Origin: Methanobacterium_D sp040373355
GTDB taxonomy: Archaea > Methanobacteriota > Methanobacteria > Methanobacteriales > Methanobacteriaceae
Direction of reading: 5' to 3'
DNA length: 64,000 nucleotides
Assembly: GCF_047495555.1 (NCBI RefSeq)
Contig: NZ_CP166866.1
Coordinates: 806,001-870,000 of the forward strand
Of this stretch, positions 54,873-63,248 are shown in pieces (position 1 is the stretch's first letter; each line of letters starts with the position of its first letter). Below the pieces are notes generated by a model. It searched no databases. It was not told the DNA's origin and saw nothing but the letters and a program-made list of their open reading frames with translations. The position numbers and the translations under genes are program-made.

Positions 54873-55474
54873 GCATAAGACTAAAAATTATATCGTTGTG
54901 GCTTCCAGATTATTTTTTAAAGAAGGATCTTGATATTGTGGCTAAAAATACAATTGAAGGATTAAATAGAGTTCTTAAAAAGTATACTCCTTGGAGATTG
55001 GATGAAGTTATTGAACAAGATGAATTATTAAAAGGCAGTGCGGAAAAAAGAAGGTCTATAATGGCAAATGCACATAATAGACGAGTTAAAGTGTTGATTG
55101 AAGAATTTGGATATGAAGAAGCTGTTAAAATAGCAAGAAAGGCAATGTTTGAAGTTGGATTTCAATTAGGTCAAAAAGCTCGCCTAAGACTTGGTGTTGG
55201 CGATGATTTTAAGGATCTCCAGCATGCAGCTAAAATAATGTACAAAGTGCTCGGAATTGACTTTAAAATAGAAAATAGGGGCAAAAAATTTACCATGATT
55301 GTAAATAGATGTGCATTATCTAAGTATTATACTCCAGAAGCATGCATAGTTTTAAGTGCTGCAGATGAAGGTGTAGTTCGTGGTTTAAATCAAAATATGA
55401 AAATGGAATTTAAAGAAAGGATTACAGGTGGTGCATCTGAATGTATAGCTTGTATAAGTGAGGTTAAAACATGA
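54869..55474 (+). CDS. ATC-hydrolase-like protein (L-2-amino-thiazoline-4-carboxylate hydrolase family)
   Basis: A 201-residue soluble protein. The pattern GFQLGQKARLRLGVGDDFKDLQHAAKIMYKVLG followed by VNRCALSKYY, a Ser-x-x-Asp-Glu segment and GGASECIACI matches the PF14196-type family, whose catalytic cysteines are kept here. The named activity is known for one Pseudomonas enzyme and is probably not the role here. ATGA overlaps on both sides tie it to the reductase-synthetase and the GMC gene. Confidence 0.72.
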   Translation: MSIRLKIISLWLPDYFLKKDLDIVAKNTIEGLNRVLKKYTPWRLDEVIEQDELLKGSAEKRRSIMANAHNRRVKVLIEEFGYEEAVKIARKAMFEVGFQLGQKARLRLGVGDDFKDLQHAAKIMYKVLGIDFKIENRGKKFTMIVNRCALSKYYTPEACIVLSAADEGVVRGLNQNMKMEFKERITGGASECIACISEVKT

Positions 55475-56763
55475 GAGCGATAGTTGTGGGCACAGGGGCT
55501 GGAGGAGCAACTGCAGCACGTGAATTAGCATCACATGGATTTGAAGTAATAGTACTGGAGGCAGGAAAACAATTTGAACCATTTAGAAAGCTTTTACCAT
55601 GGGCAGCACCTCTTCGGAGAACTGGACTTTTAGGTAATGAAAAAACTATTACTAGATTGTTTCCACCTATGGATACAACACGTTCAGCTAGAGATCTTGT
55701 ACTGATAAGGGGTTTAACCACTGGTGGTTCTACAGTTCTCTCATGTGGTAATATGGTGCGTGCTGAACATGGATTGAAAGAAATAGGGCTTGATCTTACT
55801 CCTGAATTTGAAGAAATTGAAAAAAGTATTGGAATATCTGAATTTCCAAGAAAAAGATGGCAACAAGTAACTGAAAACATGTTTGAAGCTGCGGAAGGAC
55901 TTGGCTTGGAACCTAAAGTCACTCCAAAAGCTTTAGATTCATTTAAATGTATTTCTTGTGGATTATGTGAGCTTGGATGCACTACTGGTGCAAGATGGGA
56001 TTCTAGAAACTTTTTAAATGATGCAATTAGTTCTGGAGCTATATTACATACATCATCAAAGGTTGATAAAGTTATAATAGAAAAAGGACAAATAAGTGGA
56101 GTTATTGTTAGATCGGGAAATAAATTAAGAACTATTAAATCCGATGTTGTTGTTCTAGCTGCAGGTGGAATAGGTACAGCACAAATATTAAAAGCTTCAG
56201 GATTACCTGCTAAAGATAATTTATGGGTAGATATTGTCCTTACATTAGGGGGTGTCCTTAAGGGAGCAAATCAGATTAAAGAACCGCCTATGGCATGGTA
56301 TACAAAACATGAAGGTTATATTCTCTCTCCTTATCTTGATATTCTCTCCCACTGGTTCCATAAACCATGGCGAAATGTTTCTATAGATGATCGTGTTGGT
56401 ATAATGGTAAAATTAGCAGATATTGAAGAAGGAGCAGTTTTTGTGGATGGAAAAGTGCAGAAAGCTATAAAAGAAGAAGATCATCTTCGTCTTGATGAAG
56501 CAATCGGAAAAGCTAAACAAATTATGAAATCTGCAGGTGTTTCTGGCCCTTATGTTAATGGTGTACATAATGGGGGACATCTTGGAGGAACTGTTCCACT
56601 TACTAAAGAGGATATATACTCAATGAGGCCTTTAGGGCTACCTAAAGGTTTATGGGTAGCTGATCTCTCTTTAGCTCCACGTTCACAGGGTTTGCCAACG
56701 ATTTTACTTACTGCAGCACTTGCATTAAAAGTAGCTCGTAAGATTACAAAACAAAATAGATAA
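55471..56763 (+). CDS. GMC-family FAD oxidoreductase with four-cysteine Fe-S motif
   Basis: A 430-residue flavoprotein. The FAD site GTGAGG is at 7-12 with E30 ending the second strand. The insert CISCGLCELGC gives C160, C163, C166 and C170 (CX2CX2CX3C), enough for a [4Fe-4S] cluster. C-terminal GMC motifs include VHNGGHLGGT (active-site His) and LAPRSQGLPTILLTAALALKVA. GMC enzymes interconvert alcohols and aldehydes. An Fe-S cluster would let it exchange electrons with ferredoxin instead of oxygen, fitting a strict anaerobe. Last gene of the overlapping set. Confidence 0.9.
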   Translation: MRAIVVGTGAGGATAARELASHGFEVIVLEAGKQFEPFRKLLPWAAPLRRTGLLGNEKTITRLFPPMDTTRSARDLVLIRGLTTGGSTVLSCGNMVRAEHGLKEIGLDLTPEFEEIEKSIGISEFPRKRWQQVTENMFEAAEGLGLEPKVTPKALDSFKCISCGLCELGCTTGARWDSRNFLNDAISSGAILHTSSKVDKVIIEKGQISGVIVRSGNKLRTIKSDVVVLAAGGIGTAQILKASGLPAKDNLWVDIVLTLGGVLKGANQIKEPPMAWYTKHEGYILSPYLDILSHWFHKPWRNVSIDDRVGIMVKLADIEEGAVFVDGKVQKAIKEEDHLRLDEAIGKAKQIMKSAGVSGPYVNGVHNGGHLGGTVPLTKEDIYSMRPLGLPKGLWVADLSLAPRSQGLPTILLTAALALKVARKITKQNR

Positions 56764-56816
56764 TAAGCACTAAGACATATTCAGATAAAGTATTGTAAAT
56801 TCAATGAGGTTTTGAA

Positions 56817-56969
56817 ATGTCTATTAATCCGAACGAAGCTAATCTTGAGGCAATAACAATGACAATTGCTTACTTAGAAAAAAAGGGTAATTGTGACGAA
56901 AATTTGTTAAAAGGACTTAAAAGTGAAAGAGACAGACTTTTGAGGGAATTAAATGTTCACAGTCTCTAA
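56817..56969 (+). CDS. 50-residue helical protein
   Basis: A short gene 53 bases after the GMC oxidoreductase. GAGGTTTTGAA precedes the ATG. The product starts MSINPNEANLEAITMTIAYL and is charged and helical, ending LRELNVHSL. Not recognised. Spacing suggests readthrough from the operon upstream. Confidence 0.6.
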   Translation: MSINPNEANLEAITMTIAYLEKKGNCDENLLKGLKSERDRLLRELNVHSL

Positions 56970-56981
56970 ATTTTAATTTTT

Positions 56982-57278
56982 TTATTCGCAGAAATCTGAC
57001 ATTTCATCAACATCATAAAAAATCTTACAGAAAACCTTACAGGAAGTTTTGAGTTCTTTTTCCCCATCAGGAGTCAAAGAATAATATTTATTTTTATCAA
57101 CATCAACAAGGCCTTTATTTTTCAATTCTTTAAGTGCAGGATAAATTGTTCCAGGGCTTGGTTTAGTACCTCTTCTTTTTTCAAGTTCTCTGCCAATTTC
57201 AGCCCCATTCATGCTATTTTTACCTAAAATCCACAGTATAAGGTATTTTAGATATCCTTTCATCTCACAGCATTCCAT
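56982..57278 (-). CDS. PadR family transcriptional regulator
   Basis: A 98-residue winged-helix regulator: MKGYLKYLILWILGKNSMNGAEIGREL and SPGTIYPALKELKNKGLVDV, typical PadR. It also carries several cysteines (ECC at the start, CKVFCKIF and C near the end), which could sense metals or redox state. The ATG at 57278 gives the usual PadR start; a TTG at 57299 is possible. It converges with the small gene to its left, and the hairpin region and flavin genes run away to its right. Confidence 0.88.
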   Translation of the reverse strand: MECCEMKGYLKYLILWILGKNSMNGAEIGRELEKRRGTKPSPGTIYPALKELKNKGLVDVDKNKYYSLTPDGEKELKTSCKVFCKIFYDVDEMSDFCE

Positions 57279-57312
57279 GTAGGTATATTGGGTATCCAAT
57301 TAAATAATTTTA

Positions 57313-57379
57313 TCTATCGCATTACCAATATTGGAAAACCGATAATTATAAATACTATTATCGCATAACCGATAGTGTT
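57313..57379. promoter_or_regulatory. padR divergent control region
   Basis: CGATAAT (57340-57346) and ATTATCG (57357-57363) are perfect inverted halves flanking TATAAATACT, which contains a TATA-box sequence. Two similar direct copies, TATCGCATTACCAATATTGG (from about 57315) and TATCGCATAACCGATAGTG (from about 57359), bracket the site. This is a likely PadR operator controlling leftward padR and possibly the rightward transcript. Confidence 0.6.
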
Positions 57380-57398
57380 CAACATTTAGAGAAAAACT

Positions 57399-57583
57399 AT
57401 GGAAAACAAAGAATGTAAAATAGTATGTGGTGATAAAACAGTTGCAACAATCAGTTGCAAAAGACGGTGCCTGTAAAAACTATGTTTTTGCGTGTTAAAA
57501 TGAAAAATTTTAACAAAATGAAAGTTGTTCCTACAAAAAAAGGAAAAGACCTTTGTGAAGACATGAAAGGATGTTGTGAATAA
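57399..57583 (+). pseudogene. small cysteine-rich gene apparently interrupted by hairpins
   Basis: Two short frames flank the first two hairpins of the array. The left one (57399-57476) reads MENKECKIVCGDKTVATISC and stops within hairpin 1. The right one (57500-57583) contains MKVVPTKKGKDLCEDMKGCC and ends at TAA. Together they look like one cysteine-rich protein of about 40 residues split by roughly 50 bases of hairpin sequence. This reading is tentative; they could be two unrelated peptides. Confidence 0.35.
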
Positions 57584-57798
57584 CATTCTTCAATTCACTC
57601 AAAAATCTATTAAATAGATTTTTGGTGTTTACGAAGTAAAGCATGCGAAACATAGTTTCATTGCATAGAAAATCGAAGATTTTCAATAGCTTTGTAACCG
57701 CAAAAAACAAAGTTTTTGGTATGTTGAAGGAAACCATGTTTCCTGAACAGCGAAATCGCAGATTTCGCATGCCCAAAATACAAGAAATACAAGTATTT
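57473..57798. repeat. array of nine short hairpins
   Basis: Nine inverted repeats, six of them with 3-base loops: 57473-57491, 57494-57514, 57601-57623, 57647-57659, 57668-57684, 57703-57717, 57728-57744, 57750-57768, 57785-57798. Examples are GAAAATC-GAA-GATTTTC, AGGAAAC-CAT-GTTTCCT and GCGAAATC-GCA-GATTTCGC. Left arms are purine/A-rich, right arms T-rich. Sequences differ between hairpins, so it is not a CRISPR or ordinary direct repeat. No gene is convincing from 57584 to 57839. Confidence 0.75.
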
Positions 57799-57839
57799 GA
57801 AGGTTTCATTTTGCTAAATAACTCCTAAAGGTGATAAAT

Positions 57840-58409
57840 ATGAAAAAATCCATTGGTGCAAAAACAATTATATATCCAACCCCAGTTTTTATAATTGGGA
57901 CATATGATAAAGATGGAAAACCAAATGCTATGAATGCAGCTTGGGGAGGTATATCTTGCTCTGCTCCTCCATGTGTATCAGTTTCTTTAAGAGAAGCGAC
58001 TTATAGTCATGGAAATATCCTCCAAAAAGAAGCGTTTACTGTAAATATCCCTTCTGAAGAATATATTAAAGAAGCAGATTACTTTGGAATGGCATCTGGA
58101 AGGAATGAAAATAAATTCGAGGTAACTGGTTTAACACCGGTTAAAAGTGATAAAGTAGATGCACCTTATATTAAAGAGTTTCCGCTGGTTTTAGAATGTA
58201 AATTAGTACATACTGCAGAACTGGGTTTACACACTCACTTTACTGGAGAAATTATGGACATGAAAGTAGATGAAAACGTATTGGATAATGGAAATCCAGA
58301 TATAGAAAAGATTAAACCATTTTTATATGATCCTTCGTTTAGAGCTTATTACGGCATTGGAAAGCGTTTGGGCAATGCATTTTCAATTGGAAGAGATTTA
58401 AAAAGATGA
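57840..58409 (+). CDS. flavin reductase-like (flavoredoxin) protein
   Basis: A 189-residue FMN-binding split-barrel protein: VFIIGTYDKDGKPNAMNAAWGGISCSAPPCVSVSLREATYSHGNI is the flavoredoxin signature, with FTVNIPSEEYIKEADYFG. It likely reduces or carries FMN electrons. AAAGGTGATAAAT precedes the ATG at 57840. It is downstream of the hairpin array, which would form its leader if transcribed from the padR region. Confidence 0.88.
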   Translation: MKKSIGAKTIIYPTPVFIIGTYDKDGKPNAMNAAWGGISCSAPPCVSVSLREATYSHGNILQKEAFTVNIPSEEYIKEADYFGMASGRNENKFEVTGLTPVKSDKVDAPYIKEFPLVLECKLVHTAELGLHTHFTGEIMDMKVDENVLDNGNPDIEKIKPFLYDPSFRAYYGIGKRLGNAFSIGRDLKR

Positions 58410-58561
58410 TAAAATTTTATTTTATTTTTATTTAAAAATGAATTTTAAAACTTTAAATATGATTTATTCATTTAATAATGATTTTTTTAAAATAATATGG
58501 TTTTATATGGGATTAAATGTAAATTAGAGAATACATTAAATAATATTTGGATAGTGATATA

Positions 58562-59113
58562 TTGAACGTAGTTTTAGAAAATATTAAAAGCAGAAGAAGT
58601 ATCAGAAAATATTTGCCTGAGCAAATTAACGATGAAGAGCTTGAAATAATACTTGAATCCGCTATATATGCTCCAACTGGACATAATGACCAGTCGTGGC
58701 ATTTTACAGTTATACAGAATAAGGAACTTATTGATGAAATGAGTAAAGAATGTAAGAGAATAATGGTAGATTTGCCCATTGAATGGATAGCTAGAATGGG
58801 AAAAGCAGAACATTTACATATCTTTTACGATGCACCTACCGTCATAGTAGTTTCAGGTAAAGAAGATGCCACTTCTCCAATTCCAGATTGCTCTGCAGCT
58901 ATTCAGAACATGATGCTTGCTGCAGAAAGTATAGATATTGGGTCCTGCTGGATAGGACTTGCGAGATTTTTCTTTAAAAATCAAGAAAACATAAAACGAT
59001 TAGGTATTCCTGAAGGTTATAAACCATATTATGGCGTTTGTTTAGGCTATAAATGTTCAACTAATAATAAAGCACCTAAGAGAAATAAAGATGTCGTACA
59101 TTATATAAAATAA
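58562..59113 (+). CDS. nitroreductase family protein
   Basis: A 183-residue FMN enzyme: NVVLENIKSRRSIRKYLPEQINDEELEIILESAIYAPTGHNDQSWHF at the start and SAAIQNMMLAAESIDIGSCWIG near 115-137. It reduces nitro compounds or similar acceptors; the physiological substrate is unknown. The start is TTG at 58562, with GTGAT 5 bases upstream; a TTG at 58547 is less well placed. Confidence 0.9.
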   Translation: MNVVLENIKSRRSIRKYLPEQINDEELEIILESAIYAPTGHNDQSWHFTVIQNKELIDEMSKECKRIMVDLPIEWIARMGKAEHLHIFYDAPTVIVVSGKEDATSPIPDCSAAIQNMMLAAESIDIGSCWIGLARFFFKNQENIKRLGIPEGYKPYYGVCLGYKCSTNNKAPKRNKDVVHYIK

Positions 59114-59146
59114 GTTAAGTATTAGGGGATAATTGGAGGAAATATC

Positions 59147-59914
59147 ATGATTTTTTATTTTTCGGGCACTGGAAATTCGCTTTATGTTGCAAGGAAGCTT
59201 CAAGAAAATGATGGAAGCGAATTAATCGATATAGCTGATGCACTTAATAAAAAGCGTTTTAAGTATAAAGTTAAAGACGATGAAAAAATTGGGTTCATTT
59301 TTCCTGTTTATTTTTATGGTTTACCCAATTTAGTATCTGATTTTGTGGATCAATTGACAATAGAAAGTAATTCAAAGCCTTTCATATATTCAGTAATTAC
59401 CTGTGGTGCATCCATTGGAAATGCGGATAAAATGTTAGATAATATACTAAAACAGAAAAATCTTCAATTAGACAGTTCATTTTCAGTTGTTATGCCCAGT
59501 AACTATGTTATAATGTATAATGTGCCAGATAAACAAAAACAAAAATTAACTCTTTTTAATGCTGAAAAGGAAATAGAAGAAATAATTAGATTACTTGAAG
59601 CTAACAAAAAAGGTAATTTTGCTCATCATGGTTTTATTTCCATACTAACACCGATTATGTATCCTATTTATGGATTTTATCGTAAAACTAAAAATTTCAG
59701 TGCTACGGATGCATGTAATAGCTGTGGTTTATGTGAAAAGATATGCCCTTCTGAAATTATAAAACTAAAATCCGGGAAACCTGAATGGATAGAAGGAAAA
59801 TGCAGTCATTGCAGCGCATGTATAAACCGATGTCCTACTTTAGCAATCCAATATGGTAAATCTACAATGAAAAGAGGCCGTTATGTACATCCCAATGTCA
59901 AATTCAACCCTTGA
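59147..59914 (+). CDS. EFR1-type flavodoxin-ferredoxin fusion
   Basis: A 255-residue protein with an N-terminal flavodoxin domain (IFYFSGTGNSLYVARKL binds FMN phosphate; IGFIFPVYFYGLPNLVSDFV) and a C-terminal two-cluster ferredoxin, CNSCGLCEKICP and CSHCSACINRCP. It likely passes electrons between ferredoxin and flavin acceptors, for example the adjacent nitroreductase. GGAGGAAATATC precedes the ATG. Confidence 0.9.
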   Translation: MIFYFSGTGNSLYVARKLQENDGSELIDIADALNKKRFKYKVKDDEKIGFIFPVYFYGLPNLVSDFVDQLTIESNSKPFIYSVITCGASIGNADKMLDNILKQKNLQLDSSFSVVMPSNYVIMYNVPDKQKQKLTLFNAEKEIEEIIRLLEANKKGNFAHHGFISILTPIMYPIYGFYRKTKNFSATDACNSCGLCEKICPSEIIKLKSGKPEWIEGKCSHCSACINRCPTLAIQYGKSTMKRGRYVHPNVKFNP

Positions 59915-59979
59915 TAAAAATGTTTTTTATTTATCTTAAATAATAAGTTATATGTTGAATTTTAAACGAGGATGTAACT

Positions 59980-60624
59980 ATGAAAATAATTGCTTTTAAC
60001 GGAAGCCCAAGAAAAAAATGTAACACTGCTGATTTACTTAAAGAAGCTCTTGAAGGTACTGAATCTAAAGGAACTGAAACAGAATTAATTAACCTATATA
60101 GTTTAAAATATACCGGTTGTAAAAGTTGTTTTGCATGTAAAAAGAGAGATGGTAAAAGTTATGGGAAATGTAAACCAAAAGATGATCTTAAGGGTATATT
60201 TGAAGATATAGAAAACTCTGATGCAATTATTTTAGGTTCTCCTATTTATTATGGAACAATTACAGGCCAGATGAAGTCTTTTGTAGAACGTCTTCTATTC
60301 CAATATATGACATATACTGAGCCCCCAAAATCACTTTTCCCTAAAAATATTAAAACAGGTCTTATTTATACTATGAATATTCCTGAAGAACGTGTAGCAG
60401 AAACTGGATATGATGTACATTTTAAAACTAATCATAGGATATTTGAATTAGTATTTGGCCATTCAGAATCTCTTTTTAGCTATGATACTTATCAATTTAA
60501 GGATTATTCAAAAGTAGTTGCTGATCGCTTTGATGAAGAGTACAAAGCAAAAGTAAGAAGGGAAGTATTTCCAGAAGATCGAAAAAAAGCGTTTGATATG
60601 GGCGTAAGATTTGCGAGTGAATAA
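59980..60624 (+). CDS. iron-sulfur flavoprotein (Isf-like NADPH-dependent FMN reductase family)
   Basis: A 214-residue flavodoxin-fold protein: IIAFNGSPRKKCNTADLLKEAL binds FMN; CKSCFACKK and a fourth Cys 12 residues later form the compact cysteine motif of Isf proteins; GSPIYYGTITGQMKSFVERL is the conserved flavin loop. Methanogen Isf proteins handle O2 and H2O2 stress electrons from ferredoxin. It ends the plus-strand redox run. Confidence 0.88.
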   Translation: MKIIAFNGSPRKKCNTADLLKEALEGTESKGTETELINLYSLKYTGCKSCFACKKRDGKSYGKCKPKDDLKGIFEDIENSDAIILGSPIYYGTITGQMKSFVERLLFQYMTYTEPPKSLFPKNIKTGLIYTMNIPEERVAETGYDVHFKTNHRIFELVFGHSESLFSYDTYQFKDYSKVVADRFDEEYKAKVRREVFPEDRKKAFDMGVRFASE

Positions 60625-60664
60625 TAAAAATAAATAATTAATTTTCTTTTTAAAATAATAAAAA

Positions 60665-60925
60665 TTAGGATTCTTCTTTGATTTTATCCAGCTTAGCTTT
60701 TTCTTTTCTCCATATACGTAAAAATGAATCTTCATCTTTTGTAGGAGTAATTTCTAATCCTAATTTCTTATGTTCATCAACCCATTCTGTGTTAAATATA
60801 GGAAGGTCTACTTTTATAGGTTCATTTGTAGGATTAACTACAATTATATTCCTGTAAGGTAAATCAACTTCAACAATGTATCCACCGAGACTTACCATAT
60901 GTTGAGGTCTTACTACGAATTTCAT
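60665..60925 (-). CDS. ehbP: energy-converting hydrogenase B subunit P
   Basis: An 86-residue soluble protein matching EhbP of Methanobacteriales (FVVRPQHMVSLGGYIVEVDLPYRNIIVVNPT). Its exact role in the complex is unknown. It follows ehbO after 33 bases and is the last gene of the operon here; no EhbQ regulator follows. Confidence 0.82.
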   Translation of the reverse strand: MKFVVRPQHMVSLGGYIVEVDLPYRNIIVVNPTNEPIKVDLPIFNTEWVDEHKKLGLEITPTKDEDSFLRIWRKEKAKLDKIKEES

Positions 60926-60958
60926 ATTATCTTTCCGTTAAATTTTTTAAAAATTAAG

Positions 60959-61963
60959 TTAGAGAGTTATAAATGCTGCAACTAATGCAAGCACACCTAA
61001 TATGGATGTTGCAGCTACAACTGGATAAAACTGCCTGAATGTAAATACGGGAGTGAATGCGCTTAATATTGCCATTGCTATTGGGAATAATATTGCTGCT
61101 ATAAGTGTTACCAGTATTCCTATGCTGAATAAGTTTGGTGGTATTCCAATAAACATGGTTACAAATAAGCTTGCAAGCACGAATGTTAAGAGTCCTCGTG
61201 TAATATAAGTATATGCTCTATATTTTGACATATATTCGAGTGTAGGTCCTTCCATAACATCTGCTTTAGTTTTCATTATTGCAAAGGGATATTCGTTTAA
61301 GAGTATCATTGAACCAATGAAATAAACAATTGTACCAATTATTCCAGCTACTGAAAAGAGTATTGGGCCATTTAATTGTTGATATGCAATTATATCTCCT
61401 AAATATAAACTCCCAGTCATAATTACAGGTACAAATAGTGCAATGTATAGTGGGAATGATCCAAAAGCTATAAGTCTGAATGCACGTGCTGTACTTAATT
61501 CTTCAACGAAAGATCTTGGTGTGTCAACATGTTTAGCTCCTTTTACAAGGTCTGGAAACGGCATATTAACTGACATCACTGATTTTGAAAGTGAACCCAT
61601 AAACATGTACATTATTTCTTCAACTTTAAGTAATCCTATAACTGCTATAATACTTGCAAAAGCTCCTAAAAAGTATAACTGGGGCATTATTGTCATTAAG
61701 ATAAGAATTACAATAATTAAACTCACTATTGGAAGTGCATTATACAATCTAGGCATTGGGGATGTAGGTGTTAATGCTTCTTTAAAGAAGAACTTGATTG
61801 GAGCCATAAATCCGGGACTTGAAAGTGGTGGTCCTACCCTTTGTTGAATTCTCGCCTGGACAAATTTCCTCTCAATACCTGGAAGCCAGACACTGACTGC
61901 AAATGCTATAATCAATGTTCCAATTACTGCTACAATCGAGCTTATAATCATTGTTGTATCCAT
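60959..61963 (-). CDS. ehbO: energy-converting hydrogenase B subunit O (NuoH-like)
   Basis: A 334-residue membrane subunit with about eight helices, homologous to NuoH/EchB. ERKFVQARIQQRVGPPLSSPG near 30-50 is the conserved NuoH entry sequence and NEYPFAIMKTKADVMEGPTLEYMSKY the conserved loop. It couples ion flow to the hydrogenase module that reduces ferredoxin for CO2 fixation. Confidence 0.93.
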   Translation of the reverse strand: MDTTMIISSIVAVIGTLIIAFAVSVWLPGIERKFVQARIQQRVGPPLSSPGFMAPIKFFFKEALTPTSPMPRLYNALPIVSLIIVILILMTIMPQLYFLGAFASIIAVIGLLKVEEIMYMFMGSLSKSVMSVNMPFPDLVKGAKHVDTPRSFVEELSTARAFRLIAFGSFPLYIALFVPVIMTGSLYLGDIIAYQQLNGPILFSVAGIIGTIVYFIGSMILLNEYPFAIMKTKADVMEGPTLEYMSKYRAYTYITRGLLTFVLASLFVTMFIGIPPNLFSIGILVTLIAAILFPIAMAILSAFTPVFTFRQFYPVVAATSILGVLALVAAFITL

Positions 61964-62027
61964 TCTGACACTTCCTAATTGTTATTAAAATTTTATCAAT
62001 ATAAAAGATAAATCAGCATAAAGCTGA

Positions 62028-63188
62028 TTAAATTATAATGTTTCTATTTTTCTTAAGTGGATGATCCACTATTTCTACTGCACGATCGGTGCATGTAAAA
62101 CATGGATCGCATTGAACTATTGCTAATTGTGCATCGGTAATGTGATTTCCAATACATGCAAATTCCATTGTGTTAATGTTTGTTATAGAAGGTGTCCTAA
62201 CTATTGAATTTCTTAACCTTCCATCTTCTATACTGTAAGAGTGATAGAGTTTACCCCTTGGCGCTTCAATATAATTCCTTATAATTCCCGTATCTTGCAT
62301 TTCCCAGCTTCTATTAGTTACCTTTCCTTCTGGAAGGTCCTTAATAGCTTGTCGAATTATCTTAATAGACTCTGGAATCTCAAGAACACGCATGAGAAGA
62401 TTTGCCTTTACATCTCCACCTTCTTGGGTAATTATATCAAATTCAAAAGGATCGTATTGTCTCATTTCACGCCTTAAATCCACCCCAATACCAGTAGCTC
62501 TAAGTGATGGGCCTGTTGTAGCTAATCTCCTTGCATCATCTTGAGTTATTGCTGCAATTCCAGATATACGGGACATTACCATTGGATCTCTTACGAATCT
62601 ATCAGCAAATTCTGCAATTTTCTCTTCAATATAATCCATGCCCTCTTTAAGTTTCTGAATTCTCATTTCGTTAAGATCAGCACGTGGTCTAATACCTCCA
62701 ATGACAGAAGCACCGTATTGAACACGGTTTCCTCCAATCATTCTTAAAAGCTCCATGACAGTTTCCCTTATATAAAATATCCTCATTGCAAAAGTTTCAT
62801 GACCTAGGACTTCGCTTCCATGAGCTAAGTATAGCATGTGACTATGAAGTCTTTCCAACTCTGCCATAATAATCCTTATGTATTCTGCTCTTGGGGGAAT
62901 ATCAATTTCGAGCCCTTTCTCTGCTACAAGACATGAGTTCCAGAGGTGGACATTTGAACAGATTCCACATATCTTTTCAGTAAGGCTGTTTGCTTTTTCA
63001 ACAGGTAATCCTTCCATTATTCTTTCGATTCCTCTGTGATTGACACCTACTGTTACTTCGGCATCTCTTATAATTTCGTCTTCAACAAATAATCGCACTC
63101 TGTATGGTTCAAGTGCTGCAGAGTGAACTGTTCCCATTGGAACTTCTGTTTCGATTACTTGACTTGTGACTTTTTTATTATTGTCCAT
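62028..63188 (-). CDS. ehbN: energy-converting hydrogenase B large subunit (NiFe site)
   Basis: A 386-residue [NiFe] large subunit. Ni-Fe ligands are in EKICGICSNVH near 70-80 and DPCFTCTDR near 360; RGIERIMEG and IRPRAD motifs are also kept. Both cysteine pairs are present, so it is a functional hydrogenase and not a degenerate NuoD. A short tail follows the second pair, suggesting possible C-terminal processing. GGGGTGTAATT precedes the ATG. Confidence 0.95.
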   Translation of the reverse strand: MDNNKKVTSQVIETEVPMGTVHSAALEPYRVRLFVEDEIIRDAEVTVGVNHRGIERIMEGLPVEKANSLTEKICGICSNVHLWNSCLVAEKGLEIDIPPRAEYIRIIMAELERLHSHMLYLAHGSEVLGHETFAMRIFYIRETVMELLRMIGGNRVQYGASVIGGIRPRADLNEMRIQKLKEGMDYIEEKIAEFADRFVRDPMVMSRISGIAAITQDDARRLATTGPSLRATGIGVDLRREMRQYDPFEFDIITQEGGDVKANLLMRVLEIPESIKIIRQAIKDLPEGKVTNRSWEMQDTGIIRNYIEAPRGKLYHSYSIEDGRLRNSIVRTPSITNINTMEFACIGNHITDAQLAIVQCDPCFTCTDRAVEIVDHPLKKNRNIII

Positions 63189-63248
63189 AATTACACCCCT
63201 CGCCAGAAAGATTCTGACTTTGTTTGTAGTTAATTTTAATCCTTATTT

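Noticed and set aside
57473..57798. CRISPR array
   Set aside because: The hairpins are inverted, not direct, repeats, differ in sequence and are irregularly spaced; no spacers or cas genes.
57531..57809. Minus-strand and plus-strand frames of 60-90 codons in the hairpin region
   Set aside because: They read through palindromes and give repetitive, low-complexity peptides without binding sites.
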